Shown here: positions 50,948 to 60,048 of the stretch, piece after piece
Numbering within the stretch: position 1 is the stretch's first letter
How the letters are laid out: every line of letters begins with the position of its first letter
Assembly: GCA_030447865.1 (NCBI GenBank)
Contig: JAUJOD010000005.1
Coordinates: 1 to 64,000 of the forward strand
Length of the DNA: 64,000 nucleotides
Direction: 5' to 3'
Source: Nocardioidaceae bacterium
GTDB lineage: Bacteria; Actinomycetota; Actinomycetes; Propionibacteriales; Nocardioidaceae
The notes under the pieces: generated by a model
Told to the model about the DNA's origin: nothing
The model's input: only the letters and a program-made list of their open reading frames with translations
The model's database searches: none
Translations under genes and position numbers: made by a program

Positions 50948-52026
50948 GGCGACGCGGTCTCGACGGCGGCAAGCCTCGTCTCGAGATCTGCGGCGACGCA
51001 GGCGTCGATGACCGCCTGCAGGTCACCGTCGAGCAACTGGTCGAGGTTGTACGCCTTGTAGCCGACCCGGTGGTCGGTAATCCGGTTCTCGGCGAAGTTG
51101 TAGGTGCGGATGCGCTCGGACCGATCCACCGTGCGTACCTGCGAGCGGCGAGCGTCGGACGCCTCCGCGTCGGCCTCATCCTGGGCGAGCTGGAGCAGTC
51201 GCGACCGCAGCACCCGCAGCGCCTGCTCGCGGTTCTGCAGCTGGCTCTTCTCGTTCTGGCACGACACGACGATGCCGGTAGGCACGTGAGTGATGCGGAC
51301 GGCGGAGTCGGTGGTGTTCACGCTCTGCCCACCAGGGCCTGAGGAGCGGAAGACGTCGATACGCAGGTCGTTCTCGTCGATCGTTACGTCGACCGGTTCC
51401 GCTTCCGGCATCACGAGCACACCGGCGGCCGAGGTGTGGATGCGGCCCTGCGACTCGGTCACCGGGACCCGCTGCACCCGGTGCACGCCACCTTCAAACT
51501 TCAGCAGCGCGAACGGCGCCTCGCCCGGCTCGGGCACGCCCTTGGCCTTGACGGCCAGCGTGACGCTCTTGACACCGCCGAGGTCGCTCAGTGTCTCGTC
51601 GAGCACCTCGGTCCGCCAGCCGCGCCGCTCGGCGTACCGGGAGTACATCCGCAACAGGTCACTGGCAAACAGCGCCGACTCTTCACCTCCCTCACCGGCC
51701 TTGATCTCCAGCAGCGCGTCCTTGCCGTCGACAGGGTCTCGCGGGACGAGTAGGTGTCGTAACCGCTCCTCCAGCTCAAGCCGCTGTGCATCGAGGCGAT
51801 CAACCTCTGCGACGAAGCTCGGCTCCTCTTCGGTCAGCTCCTGGGCGGCCTGCAAGTCGCCCAGCGTCGCCCGCCACTCCTGATAGGCGCGGACAACGGC
51901 GGTCAGCGCGGCGTACCGCTGGTTCAGCTGCCGCGAGAGGACGGGATCGGAGAACGCGTCCGGAGCCGTCATCCGCTGCTCGAGCGCGGCGTGCTCCTCC
52001 ACGAGCGCGTCGACGGCTTCGAACAT
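50944..52026 (-). CDS. prfA: Peptide chain release factor 1
   Basis: 360 aa. It reads UAA and UAG and triggers peptide release. GGQ loop in [20 protein letters not shown] (methylated by PrmC); codon-recognition region after HTSAAGV... is intact. ATG start at 52026. Confidence 0.97.
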   Translation of the reverse strand: MFEAVDALVEEHAALEQRMTAPDAFSDPVLSRQLNQRYAALTAVVRAYQEWRATLGDLQAAQELTEEEPSFVAEVDRLDAQRLELEERLRHLLVPRDPVDGKDALLEIKAGEGGEESALFASDLLRMYSRYAERRGWRTEVLDETLSDLGGVKSVTLAVKAKGVPEPGEAPFALLKFEGGVHRVQRVPVTESQGRIHTSAAGVLVMPEAEPVDVTIDENDLRIDVFRSSGPGGQSVNTTDSAVRITHVPTGIVVSCQNEKSQLQNREQALRVLRSRLLQLAQDEADAEASDARRSQVRTVDRSERIRTYNFAENRITDHRVGYKAYNLDQLLDGDLQAVIDACVAADLETRLAAVETASP

Positions 52027-52065
52027 GGTTTACCTCATCAGCGAAGTAGTTTCGGGCATGGCAGC

Positions 52066-52104
52066 GGCGCCGACCCTCAGCCGAAAAGGGCGAGGGTGGG
52101 CGCC
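52066..52104 (-). terminator. Strong hairpin after rpmE
   Basis: GGCGCC-ACCCTC-GCC pairs with GGC-GAGGGT-GGCGCC around a short A-rich loop, with only single-base bulges. It lies in the 86-base gap between the rpmE stop and the prfA start, so it probably ends or attenuates the rho/rpmE transcript. No U-tract. Confidence 0.7.
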
Positions 52105-52112
52105 GAGCCGAG

Positions 52113-52328
52113 CTACTTGGCAGCCTTCTTGGCGTAGCGGGCCTCGAAGCGCGCGACGCGACCACCGGTGTCGAGGATCTTCTGCTTGCCGGTGTAGAAC
52201 GGGTGACAGTTCGAGCACACGTCGGCGTGCAAACGGCCCTGGGTGGCGGTACTGCGGGTGGTGAACGAGTTACCGCAGGTGCAGGTGACCTGCGTCTCGA
52301 CGTACTCGGGGTGGATGTTCTTCTTCAT
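52113..52328 (-). CDS. rpmE: 50S ribosomal protein L31, zinc-binding form
   Basis: 71 aa. It has the CXXC-type zinc residues (CTCG and CSNC), so this is the C+ form. Streptomyces and others keep a zinc-free paralogue induced by zinc starvation; none is in this window. Fifteen bases downstream of rho on the same strand. Confidence 0.96.
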   Translation of the reverse strand: MKKNIHPEYVETQVTCTCGNSFTTRSTATQGRLHADVCSNCHPFYTGKQKILDTGGRVARFEARYAKKAAK

Positions 52329-52343
52329 TCGGTGTGCTTCCTC

Positions 52344-54230
52344 TCAGTCGTCGTCCGCGCCGGCAAGACCGGCCGCGCTCGGCGTGGTCTTGTTGACCTG
52401 CATGAGGAACTCGATGTTGGTCTTTGTCGACTTGAGCTTACTGAGCAGCAGCTCGAGCGCTTGTTGACCTTCGAGCGCCGACAAGACCCGGCGTAGCTTC
52501 CACACGATCTGCAGCTCGTCCTTGCTCATCAGCAGCTCCTCACGGCGGGTACCGGAGGCGTCAACGTCGATCGCTGGGAAGATGCGCTTGTCGGCGTACT
52601 CGCGGCGCAGCCGAAGTTCCATGTTTCCGGTGCCCTTGAACTCCTCGAAGATGACCTCGTCCATCTTGGACCCGGTCTCGATCAGCGCGGTCGCCAGGAT
52701 GGTCAGCGAGCCGCCGTCCTCGATGTTGCGCGCCGCACCGAAGAACCGCTTCGGCGGATACAGCGCTGAGGAGTCGACACCACCGGAGAGGATCCGCCCA
52801 CTGGCGGGAGCTGCGAGGTTGTAGGCGCGACCCAACCGGGTGATCGAGTCGAGCAGTACGACGACGTCGTGGCCCAGCTCGACGAGGCGCTTCGCGCGCT
52901 CGATCGCCAGCTCCGCCACCGTGGTGTGGTCGTCGGCCGGCCGGTCGAACGTCGACGCGACGACCTCGCCCTTGACGGCGCGCTGCATGTCGGTGACCTC
53001 TTCGGGTCGCTCGTCGACGAGGACCACCATCATGTGGCACTCGGGGTTGTTGGTCGTGATGGCGTTCGCGATCGCCTGCATGACGAGCGTCTTGCCCGCC
53101 TTCGACGGCGACACGATCAGCCCACGCTGCCCCTTGCCGATCGGGGCCACGATGTCGATCAGCCGGGTTGTGAGCTGACCTGGCTCGGTCTCGAGCCGGA
53201 GCCGGTCAGCGGCATACAGCGGCGTCAGCTTGGCGAACTCGACCCGGTTGCGCGACGCCTCCGGCTCGGCCCCGTTGACGGTGTCGATGCGCACCATCGG
53301 GTTGAACTTCTCGCGCCGCTCCCCGTCGCGGCTTTGGCGCACGGCGCCGGTGATGGCGTCACCTTTGCGCAACCCGTACTTGCGGACCATTGACAAGGCC
53401 ACGTAGACGTCGTTGGGACCCGGTAGGTAGCCGCTCGTGCGCACGAAGGCGTAGTTGTCGAGGAGGTCGAGGATGCCAGCAGCGGGGATCAGGACGTCGT
53501 CGTCGCTCACCTGGGGCTCGCTGTCGCCGCCCTCGCGCCGCTTGTCGCGGTCGCGGTAGTTGCGGTCGCGGTTCCGGTTGCGGCTGCGGCTGCGGCTGCG
53601 CCCACCGCGATCGTCGTCGCGGTAGCCGTCCCGGTTGGAGCTCTGGTTTTGGCCGGAGCCTTGGTTCTGGCCCGAGTTTTGGTGTTGGCCCTGTCCCGAT
53701 GAGCTTTGCCCTTGGCCGTTGCCCGACCCATTACTGCGGTCGCGTACGGAGCCGTGCTGGCTGCCTTGCTGCTGGCTGCCCTGCTGCTGGCTTTGGAGTT
53801 GGCTGTTGCGCTGCTGGTCGGCCTGCTGTCCGGATCGTTGATCGGACCGGCTCGGGTTGTCCTCCAAGCCTCGCGGCGAGGACGGCTCCTGTCGGCCGGC
53901 GGAGCCCGGACCTGAGTCGGAGAACGAGCGCACATCGCCGATGGGCTGACCGCTGCGACCGTTGTCGTCACGCTGGCCGTTGGTCGACGGCGCGGATGGA
54001 TTGCTGCTTCCGGAGCTGCTGCTCGGTGCGGAGTTGCCGCTTTGGGCCGAGCTGATGGCGGCGACGAGGGCGCTCTTGCGCATGCCCCCGGTGCCTTTGA
54101 TGCCAAGGCTGCCGGCGAGCTGCTTGAGTTCCGGCAACAGCATCGAGTTGAGGCCACCCGACTTCTTGCGGCTCGCTGTCTCGGTCGTCCCGGCAGCTGC
54201 GGCTGGAGTGGCTTCAGAAGTTTCCGTCAC
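52344..54230 (-). CDS. rho: Transcription terminator Rho with long disordered insert
   Basis: 628 aa, hexameric RNA helicase. N-terminal helix bundle LPELKQLAGSLGIKGTGGMRKSALVAAI (33-60). Then about 180 residues (62-240) almost wholly Ser, Gln, Asn, Gly, Arg, ending in a Ser/Arg/Asn-Arg tract. Next the RNA-binding fold (about 245-320) and ATPase with SPSKAGKT. Start GTG at 54228-54230, preceded by AAGGACC; the longer upstream reading is not family-like. The insert is typical of actinobacterial Rho but unusually Gln/Asn-rich. Confidence 0.95.
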   Translation of the reverse strand: MTETSEATPAAAAGTTETASRKKSGGLNSMLLPELKQLAGSLGIKGTGGMRKSALVAAISSAQSGNSAPSSSSGSSNPSAPSTNGQRDDNGRSGQPIGDVRSFSDSGPGSAGRQEPSSPRGLEDNPSRSDQRSGQQADQQRNSQLQSQQQGSQQQGSQHGSVRDRSNGSGNGQGQSSSGQGQHQNSGQNQGSGQNQSSNRDGYRDDDRGGRSRSRSRNRNRDRNYRDRDKRREGGDSEPQVSDDDVLIPAAGILDLLDNYAFVRTSGYLPGPNDVYVALSMVRKYGLRKGDAITGAVRQSRDGERREKFNPMVRIDTVNGAEPEASRNRVEFAKLTPLYAADRLRLETEPGQLTTRLIDIVAPIGKGQRGLIVSPSKAGKTLVMQAIANAITTNNPECHMMVVLVDERPEEVTDMQRAVKGEVVASTFDRPADDHTTVAELAIERAKRLVELGHDVVVLLDSITRLGRAYNLAAPASGRILSGGVDSSALYPPKRFFGAARNIEDGGSLTILATALIETGSKMDEVIFEEFKGTGNMELRLRREYADKRIFPAIDVDASGTRREELLMSKDELQIVWKLRRVLSALEGQQALELLLSKLKSTKTNIEFLMQVNKTTPSAAGLAGADDD

Positions 54231-54508
54231 GTGAGGTCCTTCCCACGTCTGGTGCGCAGTCAGATTGCGCCGCGGTGATAGAGGTAACTCGCGGATGATC
54301 AGCGGTCGTCTGCTCCGGCTTGCGCCAACGCGGGATACCGCGTGGCTCACGCCGGGAAGGGTGCTGAACGATCTCTGCGATCCGCAAGAGGAGACCGGCT
54401 CACAGTCTGGCCGATGCGACTCAGACAGTAGCACTAACTTCGTCGGTCTGTCCTAACACCCTGGTCAACACGGCGCCAACACGCCGCATTCCCCTGAGTT
54501 CCCACCCA
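54231..54508. promoter_or_regulatory. rho leader region (no gene)
   Basis: About 278 bases between the rho GTG and the palindromic repeat that ends thrB. No protein-like frame. The length leaves room for a long 5' leader, common where Rho limits its own expression, but I see no clear promoter. Confidence 0.35.
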
Positions 54509-54554
54509 CCTGTCAGACTCCATTCCACCTATAGGTCGACTACGTTCTGACAAC
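54509..54554. repeat. Nested palindromic repeat, copy 4 (inverted)
   Basis: Same element in the opposite orientation. Outer arms CTGTCAGA/TCTGACAA have one mismatch and one inner arm is degenerate. The thrB stop TAG (54529-54531 on the minus strand) lies inside it, and the last residues of ThrB (SCQNVVDL) are encoded by the repeat. Confidence 0.82.
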
Positions 54555-55464
54555 TCTCAACGGCGGCGGGAGCGGCTGCGGCTGCGGCTGCGGAGGCGAC
54601 GGGCAGTTCCAGGCACCGCCAGCCGGCTGGAGTCCAGCGGCGCGGCTCGACGGGATCGGTGGGTGTGCTCAGTGCGAGCACCGCGGGACCGGACCCGGAG
54701 AGTACGGCGGCGACACCGGCGGCACGCAAGGCGTCCATCAGCGCGAACGACGCGGGCATCGCCGTACGCCGAAACGGCTGGTGCAGCCGGTCCTCGGTGG
54801 CCGCGAGCAGTTCCTGCGGGTGCTGGGTGAGCGCCGCGACCAGCAGCCCCGCGCGGCCGGCGTTCAGCCCGGCGTCGACGTGCGTCACCCGCTCCGGCAG
54901 GAGGTTACGCGCAACCTCGGTGGCCAGCGACGTTGGTGGCACGAAGACGACGGGGGAAACGTCGGGGTGTACGTCGAGCGCTACCGCCCTGGTCTGCCCC
55001 CCGGCGGTCCAGGCCACCGTGAAGCCGCCCAGCAGGCAGGCAGCGACATTGTCGGGGTGCCCCTCGAGCGAGGCGGCCAACGTGAGCGCCGTGCCCAGGT
55101 CGAGCGTCGCGTCGAGCGTCAACGCCACAGCCGACTGGATGCCCGCGACGATGGCCGCCGCCGAAGAGCCGAGCCCTCGGCGGTGCGGCACCTCGTTGAC
55201 GCACGACAGCCGCAGGCCAGGCTGCGGCACGCCAAGGGTGTCGAAGGTCGCTCGCATCGAGCGGACCACCAGGTGCGACTCGTCGCGGGGTATGGCGTCA
55301 GCGCCTTCGCCGGTGACCTCGACATCCACGCCACTCGAAGCCACCGCGGCTCGCACGACGTCATACCGGCCGACGGCCAGCCCGAAGCTGTCGAAGCCCG
55401 GACCCAGGTTTGCGCAGGTCGCCGGAGCCCGAATCGCGACGCTGCCGGTCCCGAACTGCGACAT
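54529..55464 (-). CDS. thrB: Homoserine kinase
   Basis: 311 aa, GHMP kinase. It phosphorylates homoserine for threonine synthase. Motifs: N-terminal GPGFDSFGLAVG, ATP-binding PHRRGLGSSAAAIVAG, C-terminal LSGSGPAVLAL. The start overlaps the thrC stop by one base (TGATG). The C-terminal Ala/Pro run and last residues extend into the palindromic repeat. Confidence 0.94.
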   Translation of the reverse strand: MSQFGTGSVAIRAPATCANLGPGFDSFGLAVGRYDVVRAAVASSGVDVEVTGEGADAIPRDESHLVVRSMRATFDTLGVPQPGLRLSCVNEVPHRRGLGSSAAAIVAGIQSAVALTLDATLDLGTALTLAASLEGHPDNVAACLLGGFTVAWTAGGQTRAVALDVHPDVSPVVFVPPTSLATEVARNLLPERVTHVDAGLNAGRAGLLVAALTQHPQELLAATEDRLHQPFRRTAMPASFALMDALRAAGVAAVLSGSGPAVLALSTPTDPVEPRRWTPAGWRCLELPVASAAAAAAAPAAVESCQNVVDL

Positions 55465-56555
55465 CAGGCGGAGACGAGATCGGCAGCAGCAGCAGCCTGG
55501 TCGACGTCGGCGTCGACGACCACCTCCGTGACCGCGCCGCGGAAATCCAGCGCAGTGTCGATGTCCTTGAGCCCGTGGCCGGTCACGGTCACCGTGATCG
55601 TCAGTCCCGGGCGGACCTTCCCGGCCGCCCAGCGGGCCAGCAGCCCCGCGACGCCGGCAGCGGATGCCGGTTCGACGAACACCCCGTCCCGAACCGCCAG
55701 GTCCTGCTGGGCCTGCAGGATCTGGCGATCAGACACTGCCTCGATCACCCCGCCCGACTCGTCTCGGGCGGCTTCGGCGAGCAGCCAGGAGGCCGGGTTG
55801 CCCACTCGAATCGCCGTCGCCAGCGTCTCGGGATCGCGCACGACCTGGCCCGACACCAACGGCGCCGCGCCTTCGGCCTGGAAGCCCCACAGCGCCGGCG
55901 GAGTCGACACGCGACCGGCCTCGGCGTACTCCCGGAACCCCTTCCAGTACGCGCTGATGTTCCCGGCGTTGCCGACCGGCACGACGTGCACGTCGGGGCA
56001 GTCGTGAAGTGCGTCGACGATCTCGAACGCTGCGGTCTTCTGCCCCTCCAGCCGCATCGGGTTGACGGAGTTCACCAACGAGACCGGATAGTCCTTCGCC
56101 AGCGCCCGAGCGACCTCGAGGCAGGAGTCGAAGCCGCCGCGCACCGCGATGAGCCGAGCGCCGTACATGATCGCCTGCGCGACCTTGCCGGGCGCGATCT
56201 TGCCGTGCGGCACGAGCACGAGCGGTCGCAGGCCCGCCCGCGAGGAGTACGCCGCCATCGAGGCCGCGGTGTTGCCCGTCGACGCGCACACGACCGCCGT
56301 TGCGCCCTGCTCGAGGGCGGAGGACACCGCCACCGTCATCCCCCGGTCCTTGAACGAGCCGGTCGGGTTGTTCGCCTCGACCTTCAGCCACACCGAGCAC
56401 CGGGTCTTCGCCGACAGCCAACCCGACTCGACGAGAGGGGTGCCGCCCTCTCCGAGCGTCACCACCGGAGTCTCGGCGCTGACCGGCAGCCAGTCGCGGT
56501 ACTCCTCGATGACGCCGCGCCACGGTGACGCCCCGGTCCCCGTCGGAGCGGTCAC
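55464..56555 (-). CDS. thrC: Threonine synthase
   Basis: 363 aa, PLP fold type II. It converts O-phosphohomoserine to threonine. PLP lysine K69 in NPTGSFKDRG; STGNTAASMAAYSSRAG and phosphate loop PVGNAGNISAYWKGF. Start GTG at 56553-56555, overlapping the lysA stop as GTGA. The usual hom gene between lysA and thrC is absent. Confidence 0.95.
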   Translation of the reverse strand: MTAPTGTGASPWRGVIEEYRDWLPVSAETPVVTLGEGGTPLVESGWLSAKTRCSVWLKVEANNPTGSFKDRGMTVAVSSALEQGATAVVCASTGNTAASMAAYSSRAGLRPLVLVPHGKIAPGKVAQAIMYGARLIAVRGGFDSCLEVARALAKDYPVSLVNSVNPMRLEGQKTAAFEIVDALHDCPDVHVVPVGNAGNISAYWKGFREYAEAGRVSTPPALWGFQAEGAAPLVSGQVVRDPETLATAIRVGNPASWLLAEAARDESGGVIEAVSDRQILQAQQDLAVRDGVFVEPASAAGVAGLLARWAAGKVRPGLTITVTVTGHGLKDIDTALDFRGAVTEVVVDADVDQAAAAADLVSA

Positions 56556-57964
56556 TGGTTGGGCGACACTTCGGTCTCGTCGACATCCCACCGCAGCAGG
56601 TCAGCCTCGGTGTCACGCCGCACGATCAGCCGAGCGCGGCCGTCTCGAACCGCGACCACGGGCGCACGCGGCACGTGGTTGTAGGTGCTCGCCAGCGAGC
56701 GGCAATACGCCCCGGTCGCCGGTACGGCGAGCAGGTCTCCTGCGGTGATGTCGCTCGGAAGGAACTCGTCCCTCACCACGACGTCACCGGCCTCGCAGTG
56801 CTTGCCCACCACTCGCGACAACACCGGGGCCGCACCTGACCGGCGGGACGCGAGTGTGCAGGAGAAGTCCGCGCCATAGAGCGCCGCGCGGAGGTTGTCG
56901 CTCATGCCGCCGTCGACAGCGACGTACAGCCGGCTCCGGCCACCGGCGAGCTGCACCCGCTTCACCGTCCCGACGGTGTAGAGGGTGAACGTCGACGGAC
57001 CGGCGATGGCGCGGCCCGGTTCGATCGCCAGCCGCGGGACGTCGATACCGAGGGCCCGGCACTCTCGGTCGATGATCGACCCGATGCCCGCCGCCAGTGC
57101 AGCCGGTGGGGCCGGGTCGTCCTGGGTGGTGTAGGCGATGCCAAACCCACCGCCGACGTTGAGTTCCGGAAGGGAGAGCCCAGCCGACAGACACCGCGCA
57201 TGCAGGGCCAGCACTCGGCGTACGGCGACCTCGAAACCGGCGGTGTCGAAGATCTGTGAGCCGATGTGGGAGTGCAGACCCCGCAGCTCCAGGCTCGGGC
57301 GGGCGGCAACAGCCTGAATCGCCTGGACGGCGTCGCCGCCGCCGATCGAGAACCCGAACTTCTGGTCGTCGTGCGCCGTCGCGATGTATTCGTGGGTGTG
57401 CGCCTCCACCCCGGCGGTGACCCTGATCAGGACCCGCTGGCGAACCCCCCGCTCCGCCGCGATCTCGGCAAGCCGGTCGATCTCCGCGGCCGAGTCGACG
57501 ACGACTCTGCCCACCCCGGCCTCCACCGCCCGGGTCAGCTCGACGACGCTCTTGTTGTTGCCGTGGAACGCGATGCGCTCGGGATCCATGCCAGCCCGCA
57601 GCGCAACAGTGAGCTCCCCGCCGGAGCACACGTCGAGGCTCAACCCCTCCTCCTTGACCCAGCGCACAACGGCGAGGCAGGCGAAGGCCTTGGCTGCGTA
57701 GTACACATCCGTGCCGGCGAAAGCCTGCTTGAAGGCTCTGGCGCGGTGCCGGAGGTCGTCCTCGTCAACGACGAAGCAGGGGGTGCCGAACTCCTCGGCG
57801 AGCTGACCGACCGGGACACCGGCGACCGACAGCTCCCCGGCCGTCTTACGCACCGAACCGGCCCACAGCTCCGGCTGGAGCAGGTTGGGGTCGGCTGGTG
57901 GCGACAGCCACGACGGGTTGCTGGGGTGTGTCGACGGAACCATAACCTCGCGCACCTCAGCCAC
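56552..57964 (-). CDS. lysA: Diaminopimelate decarboxylase
   Basis: 470 aa, alanine-racemase-like PLP barrel. It makes L-lysine from meso-diaminopimelate. PLP lysine K92 in YYAAKAF; HSHIGSQI, GGGFGIAY and the C-terminal GAYCRSLASTYN are present. The GTG at 57962-57964 is used; nearby GTG/ATG codons six to eight codons in are alternatives. Twelve bases after argS. Confidence 0.95.
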   Translation of the reverse strand: MAEVREVMVPSTHPSNPSWLSPPADPNLLQPELWAGSVRKTAGELSVAGVPVGQLAEEFGTPCFVVDEDDLRHRARAFKQAFAGTDVYYAAKAFACLAVVRWVKEEGLSLDVCSGGELTVALRAGMDPERIAFHGNNKSVVELTRAVEAGVGRVVVDSAAEIDRLAEIAAERGVRQRVLIRVTAGVEAHTHEYIATAHDDQKFGFSIGGGDAVQAIQAVAARPSLELRGLHSHIGSQIFDTAGFEVAVRRVLALHARCLSAGLSLPELNVGGGFGIAYTTQDDPAPPAALAAGIGSIIDRECRALGIDVPRLAIEPGRAIAGPSTFTLYTVGTVKRVQLAGGRSRLYVAVDGGMSDNLRAALYGADFSCTLASRRSGAAPVLSRVVGKHCEAGDVVVRDEFLPSDITAGDLLAVPATGAYCRSLASTYNHVPRAPVVAVRDGRARLIVRRDTEADLLRWDVDETEVSPNQ

Positions 57965-57976
57965 GTCGCACCTGCT

Positions 57977-59641
57977 TCACATGCGCTCGGGCGCTGAGAC
58001 GCCAAGCAGCCCGAGGCCGGTGACGAAGACGGTCCGGGTTGCCTCGACCAGCAACAGGCGAGCCCGGTGCAGGTCGGTCGGCTCTTCATCGCCCAGCGGC
58101 AGCACCCGGCAGACGTCGTAGAACTTGTGGAAGGTCGAGGCGGTGGCTTCGAGGTACCGGGCGAGCCGGTGCGGCTGGCGCAGGTCAGCCACTGCGGACA
58201 CCACCCGGGGGAACTCAGCCAGCGCCCGCAGCAGGTCTCCCTCGCGGTCGTCGGCGAGGAGGGACGGGTCGAAGTCCGCCGCGGACCACGCTATCCCCAG
58301 CTCGGTGGCGTTGCGCAGGATCGAGGCCAGCCGAGCTGACGCGTACTGCACGTAGTACACCGGGTTGTCGTTGCTGGCGCTGGTCCACAGCGCCAGGTCG
58401 ATGTCGATGTTGGAGTCGGTGGAGTAGCGGACCAGCGCGTACCGCGCCGCGTCCACCCCCAGCGCTTCGATCAGGTCGTCGATGGTGACCACCGATCCCG
58501 CCCGCTTGGCCATCCGCACCGGTTTGCCGTCCCGGACGACGTTGACCATCTGCCCGATGAGGACCTCGAGGTTCTCGTGCGGGGTATCGCCGAACGCTTG
58601 GCACATGGCCAGCAGTCGCCCGACGTATCCGTGGTGGTCGGCGCCGAGCATGATCACGACGAGATCGAAACCGCGCTCCCGCTTGTCGAGGTAGTACGCC
58701 AGGTCGGCGGCGATGTACGCCGGCGCGCCGGTGGACCGGATGATCACGCGGTCCTTGTCGTCGCCGTACTTCTGCGTGCGCAGCCAAACAGCGCCGTCGG
58801 CCTCGTAGACGTTGCCCATCTCGCGCAGCCGGTCGATCGCCCGCTCGACGGCACCGCTGTCGTGCAGTGTTTGCTGGTGGGTGTAGACGTCGAAGTCGAC
58901 CCCGAAGTCGTGCAACGTCCGCTTGATGTCAGCGAACATGAGCTCGACACCCTGGTGCCGGAAGACCTCCTTGGCCTCGTCGTCGGGGAGTTCGAGCACG
59001 CCCGGGTGGCCGGCGACGACCTGGTCGGCGATGTCGACGAGGTAGTTGCCGACGTACCCGTCCTCAGGAGGCTCCTGTCCGCGCGCGACAGCCAGCAGCG
59101 ACCGGCAGAACCTGTCGATCTGCGCTCCGTGGTCGTTGAAGTAGTACTCGCGGGTTACGTCGGCGCCGAGTGCGGTGAACACCCTGGCGAGGCTGTCTCC
59201 GACCGGCGCCCACCGACCAGTGCCGATGTGGATGGGTCCGGTCGGATTGGCCGAGACGAACTCGAGATTGATCCGGTTGCCAGCGAGGCGCGTAGAGGTG
59301 CCGTACGTCGCACCGGCCTCGACGATCGCTCGAGCCACCTCGCCTTGTGCCGCCGCGGAAACGGTGATGTTGAGGAAGCCTGGCCCCGCTACATCGGCCG
59401 CCGCTATGCCGTCGGCATGCTGAAGCTCCTTCGCCAGGGCGTCAGCAAGCACCCGTGGCGGAAGGGACGCCTGCTTGGACAACTGCAACGCGATGTTGGT
59501 GGCGTAGTCGCCGTGGGCCTTGTTCTTGGGACGTTCGACCGTGACGGAGGAGGGCACGCCGCCGTCCAACGCGACGACTCCGCGCTCGGTGAGCGACGTC
59601 AAGGCGCCGACGAGCGTCCTGGAAAGCTCCTCGGGGGTCAC
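57977..59641 (-). CDS. argS: Arginyl-tRNA synthetase
   Basis: 554 aa, class I. The HIGH-like motif reads [13 protein letters not shown], the actinobacterial variant; the KMSK-like motif is RMAKRAGS. N-terminal Add-1 domain and C-terminal anticodon-binding helices with [12 protein letters not shown] are present. Start GTG at 59639-59641; longer readings run back into the palindromic repeat and tRNA. It lies next to a tRNA-Arg gene on the other strand. Confidence 0.95.
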   Translation of the reverse strand: MTPEELSRTLVGALTSLTERGVVALDGGVPSSVTVERPKNKAHGDYATNIALQLSKQASLPPRVLADALAKELQHADGIAAADVAGPGFLNITVSAAAQGEVARAIVEAGATYGTSTRLAGNRINLEFVSANPTGPIHIGTGRWAPVGDSLARVFTALGADVTREYYFNDHGAQIDRFCRSLLAVARGQEPPEDGYVGNYLVDIADQVVAGHPGVLELPDDEAKEVFRHQGVELMFADIKRTLHDFGVDFDVYTHQQTLHDSGAVERAIDRLREMGNVYEADGAVWLRTQKYGDDKDRVIIRSTGAPAYIAADLAYYLDKRERGFDLVVIMLGADHHGYVGRLLAMCQAFGDTPHENLEVLIGQMVNVVRDGKPVRMAKRAGSVVTIDDLIEALGVDAARYALVRYSTDSNIDIDLALWTSASNDNPVYYVQYASARLASILRNATELGIAWSAADFDPSLLADDREGDLLRALAEFPRVVSAVADLRQPHRLARYLEATASTFHKFYDVCRVLPLGDEEPTDLHRARLLLVEATRTVFVTGLGLLGVSAPERM

Positions 59642-59685
59642 CAATCCATCGTATCGGTGGCACCGCTCCCCCTCCCTACCGCGAG

Positions 59686-59729
59686 TTGTCAGAACGTAGT
59701 CGACCCATAGGTCGACTGGAGTCTGACAA
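59686..59729. repeat. Nested palindromic repeat, copy 5
   Basis: Perfect outer (TTGTCAGA/TCTGACAA) and inner (GTCGACC/GGTCGAC) arms. It lies 44 bases upstream of the argS start and 50 bases before tRNA-Arg, that is between divergent genes, where a terminator would have no obvious job. Confidence 0.88.
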
Positions 59730-59779
59730 GTCCGAAGGGGTAGTGGGGAGCCGCTGCTACCCTGTGGGGCGCCGGGTGA

Positions 59780-59851
59780 GCCCCCGTAGCTCAGGGGATA
59801 GAGCACCGCCCTCCGGAGGCGGGAGCGCAGGTTCGAATCCTGCCGGGGGCG
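59780..59851 (+). tRNA. tRNA-Arg (anticodon CCG)
   Basis: 72-base cloverleaf. Acceptor GCCCCCG pairs with CGGGGGC; D-arm GCTC...GAGC; anticodon stem CCGCC/GGCGG with loop CTCCGGA (anticodon CCG, reads CGG); T-arm GCAGG-TTCGAAT-CCTGC; discriminator G. CCA is not encoded. Confidence 0.93.
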
Positions 59852-60048
59852 CCGAGGTCTGCGACCCTTTCTCTTTTATACGACACGCTGATGCCGTCCG
59901 CGCCTGTTCCGCCCGGTATGCGTGGATTTCAGAACTGACACATAAAAAACTGCCAGGAAACCCGTTACGCCCGTAAGGCTTGGCTCGTTCAGTAACTGTA
60001 TGTAACCTGCAGTTCACCATTCGTAACAATCGTCCCTTGGAGCCTCAA
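59852..60048. other. AT-richer intergenic stretch, probable promoter region
   Basis: About 197 bases with no gene. Clearly lower GC than its surroundings. A T-rich run TTTCTCTTTT just after the tRNA may end that transcript. Possible promoters for the secreted-protein gene are not resolvable with confidence. Confidence 0.4.
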
